DNA of 64,000 nucleotides from Chionoecetes opilio (lineage: Eukaryota; Arthropoda; Malacostraca; Decapoda; Majidae). A program made the position numbers and the translations under genes. The notes beneath the pieces were generated by a model. That model had not been told where the DNA came from. It searched no databases and saw only the letters and a list, made by a program, of their open reading frames with translations. Position 1 is the first letter of the stretch. Each line of letters opens with the position of its first letter. The stretch spans positions 60,551 to 124,550 of the forward strand of contig JACEEZ010000350.1 of the NCBI GenBank assembly GCA_016584305.1. The letters run 5' to 3'. Positions 63,087 through 64,000 of the stretch are shown in pieces.

Positions 63087-63290
63087 GTGATGCTATAATT
63101 CGTAATATATGGCGCCTGGCGACATTAGTGCAGGTGGCGACTACAGTGTTATCTACGGTAATAGTTGGATAATAGCGTGGAGGAATCAGTAGTGATGCTA
63201 TAATTCTTACTATATGGCACCTGGTGACATCAGTGCAGGTGGCGACTATAGTGTTATCTACGGTAATAGTTGGATAATAGCGTGATGGAG
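63087..63290. repeat. Tandem copies of the MITE right end
   Basis: The block from GTGATGCTATAATTC to GTGTTATCTACGGTAAT and ATAGTTGGATAATAGCGTGG occurs at about 63087-63185 and 63190-63283; part of it also occurs at 62799-62830. Confidence 0.75.
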
Positions 63291-63559
63291 TAGGTACTAC
63301 AGTGTGTGGTGTGGGCCGAGCGGCAGGGTGTGATGGCGGCGGCCTGGCTTCACTGTAGGGGAGTCGCGTCACCTCTTCAGGGCGATCTATGGCGCGCGCT
63401 GACACTTACGTCAATTATCATTATGACATTAACTATAAGCAATACTCATTGTTAATATATATTCACGTGAAACGCTTGAGGAAGTGTTATGTAGTTAACA
63501 CTTATCAAATAATATATAAATAATATTGATATTCAATAAAAATATGTTTCAGATTTAAA

Positions 63560-63675
63560 GGTCTGTTTTCGCCTTCAGTCTGCGCGCAAATTTTGTAGTG
63601 TTTGAGTGCGAGCGATGCATTTCCGCCATTCTTTCGGTAAATTGATCCTGTTTGGACACACTCCCTGCCTCAAAG
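63560..63675. other. Candidate exon of an unidentified gene (strand unclear)
   Basis: Plus-strand reading: ATG at 63615 opens MHFRHSFGKLILFGHTPCLK and is followed by an excellent donor CTCAAAG|GTGAGT at 63676, as for a first coding exon. Minus-strand reading: SVSKQDQFTERMAEMHRSHS, then NTTKFARRLKAKTDL and a TAA at about 63557, after an acceptor-like CACCTTTGAG. I recognise neither peptide. Confidence 0.22.
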
Positions 63676-63779
63676 GTGAGTGGAGAGTGTGGTGAATACT
63701 GTGTCAGCAAAGGAAGGCAATATATAACAAGCAATGCAGGCAGGCAAGCCATGCTGACAGTGTAGCTACAGACCTAGAC

Positions 63780-63945
63780 TGGGTTTTATTACGAGGTGAA
63801 AAATCCTGCCCCCTTGCTGCTTACTGACTGATATTTGATGCCAGGAGAAGGGAATACTACACTTCTTCTTAATTATAGTTGTATTTCATCATAGTTAACC
63901 ATAGTATCAGGTAAACAGAGGCATCATTTAAAGCATGAGACCTTA
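63780..63945 (+). repeat. Dispersed repeat, partner of 33275-33430
   Basis: Contains TGATGCCAGGAGAAGGGAAT and TATCAGGTAAACA, complementary (with differences) to the copy in Scm intron 4. Confidence 0.5.
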
Positions 63946-64000
63946 ATAATGGAATTTTCGCCTCATAAAAAAACCAGACTATAGTTTCCCCGCGGTATAA

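Overview
This is eukaryotic nuclear DNA, most likely from a decapod crustacean. That is an inference from an arthropod-type Polycomb gene (two FCS zinc fingers, which as I recall the vertebrate relatives lack), a C-type lysozyme, TTAGG-like motifs and extreme satellite content; I cannot name the species. The layout is exon-poor and repeat-rich: by eye about 35 kb of the 64 kb is tandem repeat, and much of the rest is transposon debris. Nearly all long open frames lie inside arrays and are not genes.

Two host genes can be assembled exon by exon, with matching splice phases throughout. (1) The minus strand from about 43.12 kb down to 0.88 kb carries a complete Sex comb on midleg (Scm) homologue: 13 coding exons and 913 residues, with two FCS zinc fingers, two MBT repeats, a Ser/Thr/Pro linker, a SLED domain and a C-terminal SAM domain. 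(2) The plus strand from 54.29 to 62.37 kb carries a secreted C-type lysozyme: five coding exons and 277 residues, with both catalytic acids and eight cysteines intact, plus an unusual Thr/Pro-rich tail. The genes are divergent, about 11 kb apart. They show no functional link; one is a chromatin repressor, the other a secreted immune or digestive enzyme.

From left to right: Scm 3' end with a 28-bp array (0.9-1.8 kb); a 10.7-kb array of a 42-bp unit in intron 11 (1.9-12.6 kb); exons 11 and 10 (12.6-13.5 kb); intron 9 with a 31-bp array split by a LINE carrying an intact reverse-transcriptase frame (14.5-23.4 kb) and a 66-bp array (23.7-24.7 kb); exons 9 to 2 interleaved with arrays of 22, 26, 64 and about 71 bp, a tRNA-derived SINE and several MITE families (24.9-39.8 kb); intron 1 with a 42-bp array organised in octamers (40.3-42.4 kb); exon 1 (43.0 kb) next to a 60-bp array; an intergenic region with a decayed DNA transposon, a CCAAT-rich candidate promoter and a 76-bp array (44.5-54.2 kb); and the lysozyme gene with a 4-kb array of a 30-bp unit in intron 3.

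The most unusual pattern is where the repeats sit. Several arrays start at, or carry, an exon-intron junction. Lysozyme intron 3 holds roughly 130 copies of exon 3's last bases plus its splice donor. Scm intron 5 holds ten copies of exon 5's end plus its donor. Arrays before Scm exons 8 and 1 repeat the acceptor. In addition, 3' tails of one LINE family lie in sense orientation just upstream of at least five acceptors. Arrays of duplicated splice sites, possibly acting as recursive or decoy sites, are the best candidate here for something undescribed.
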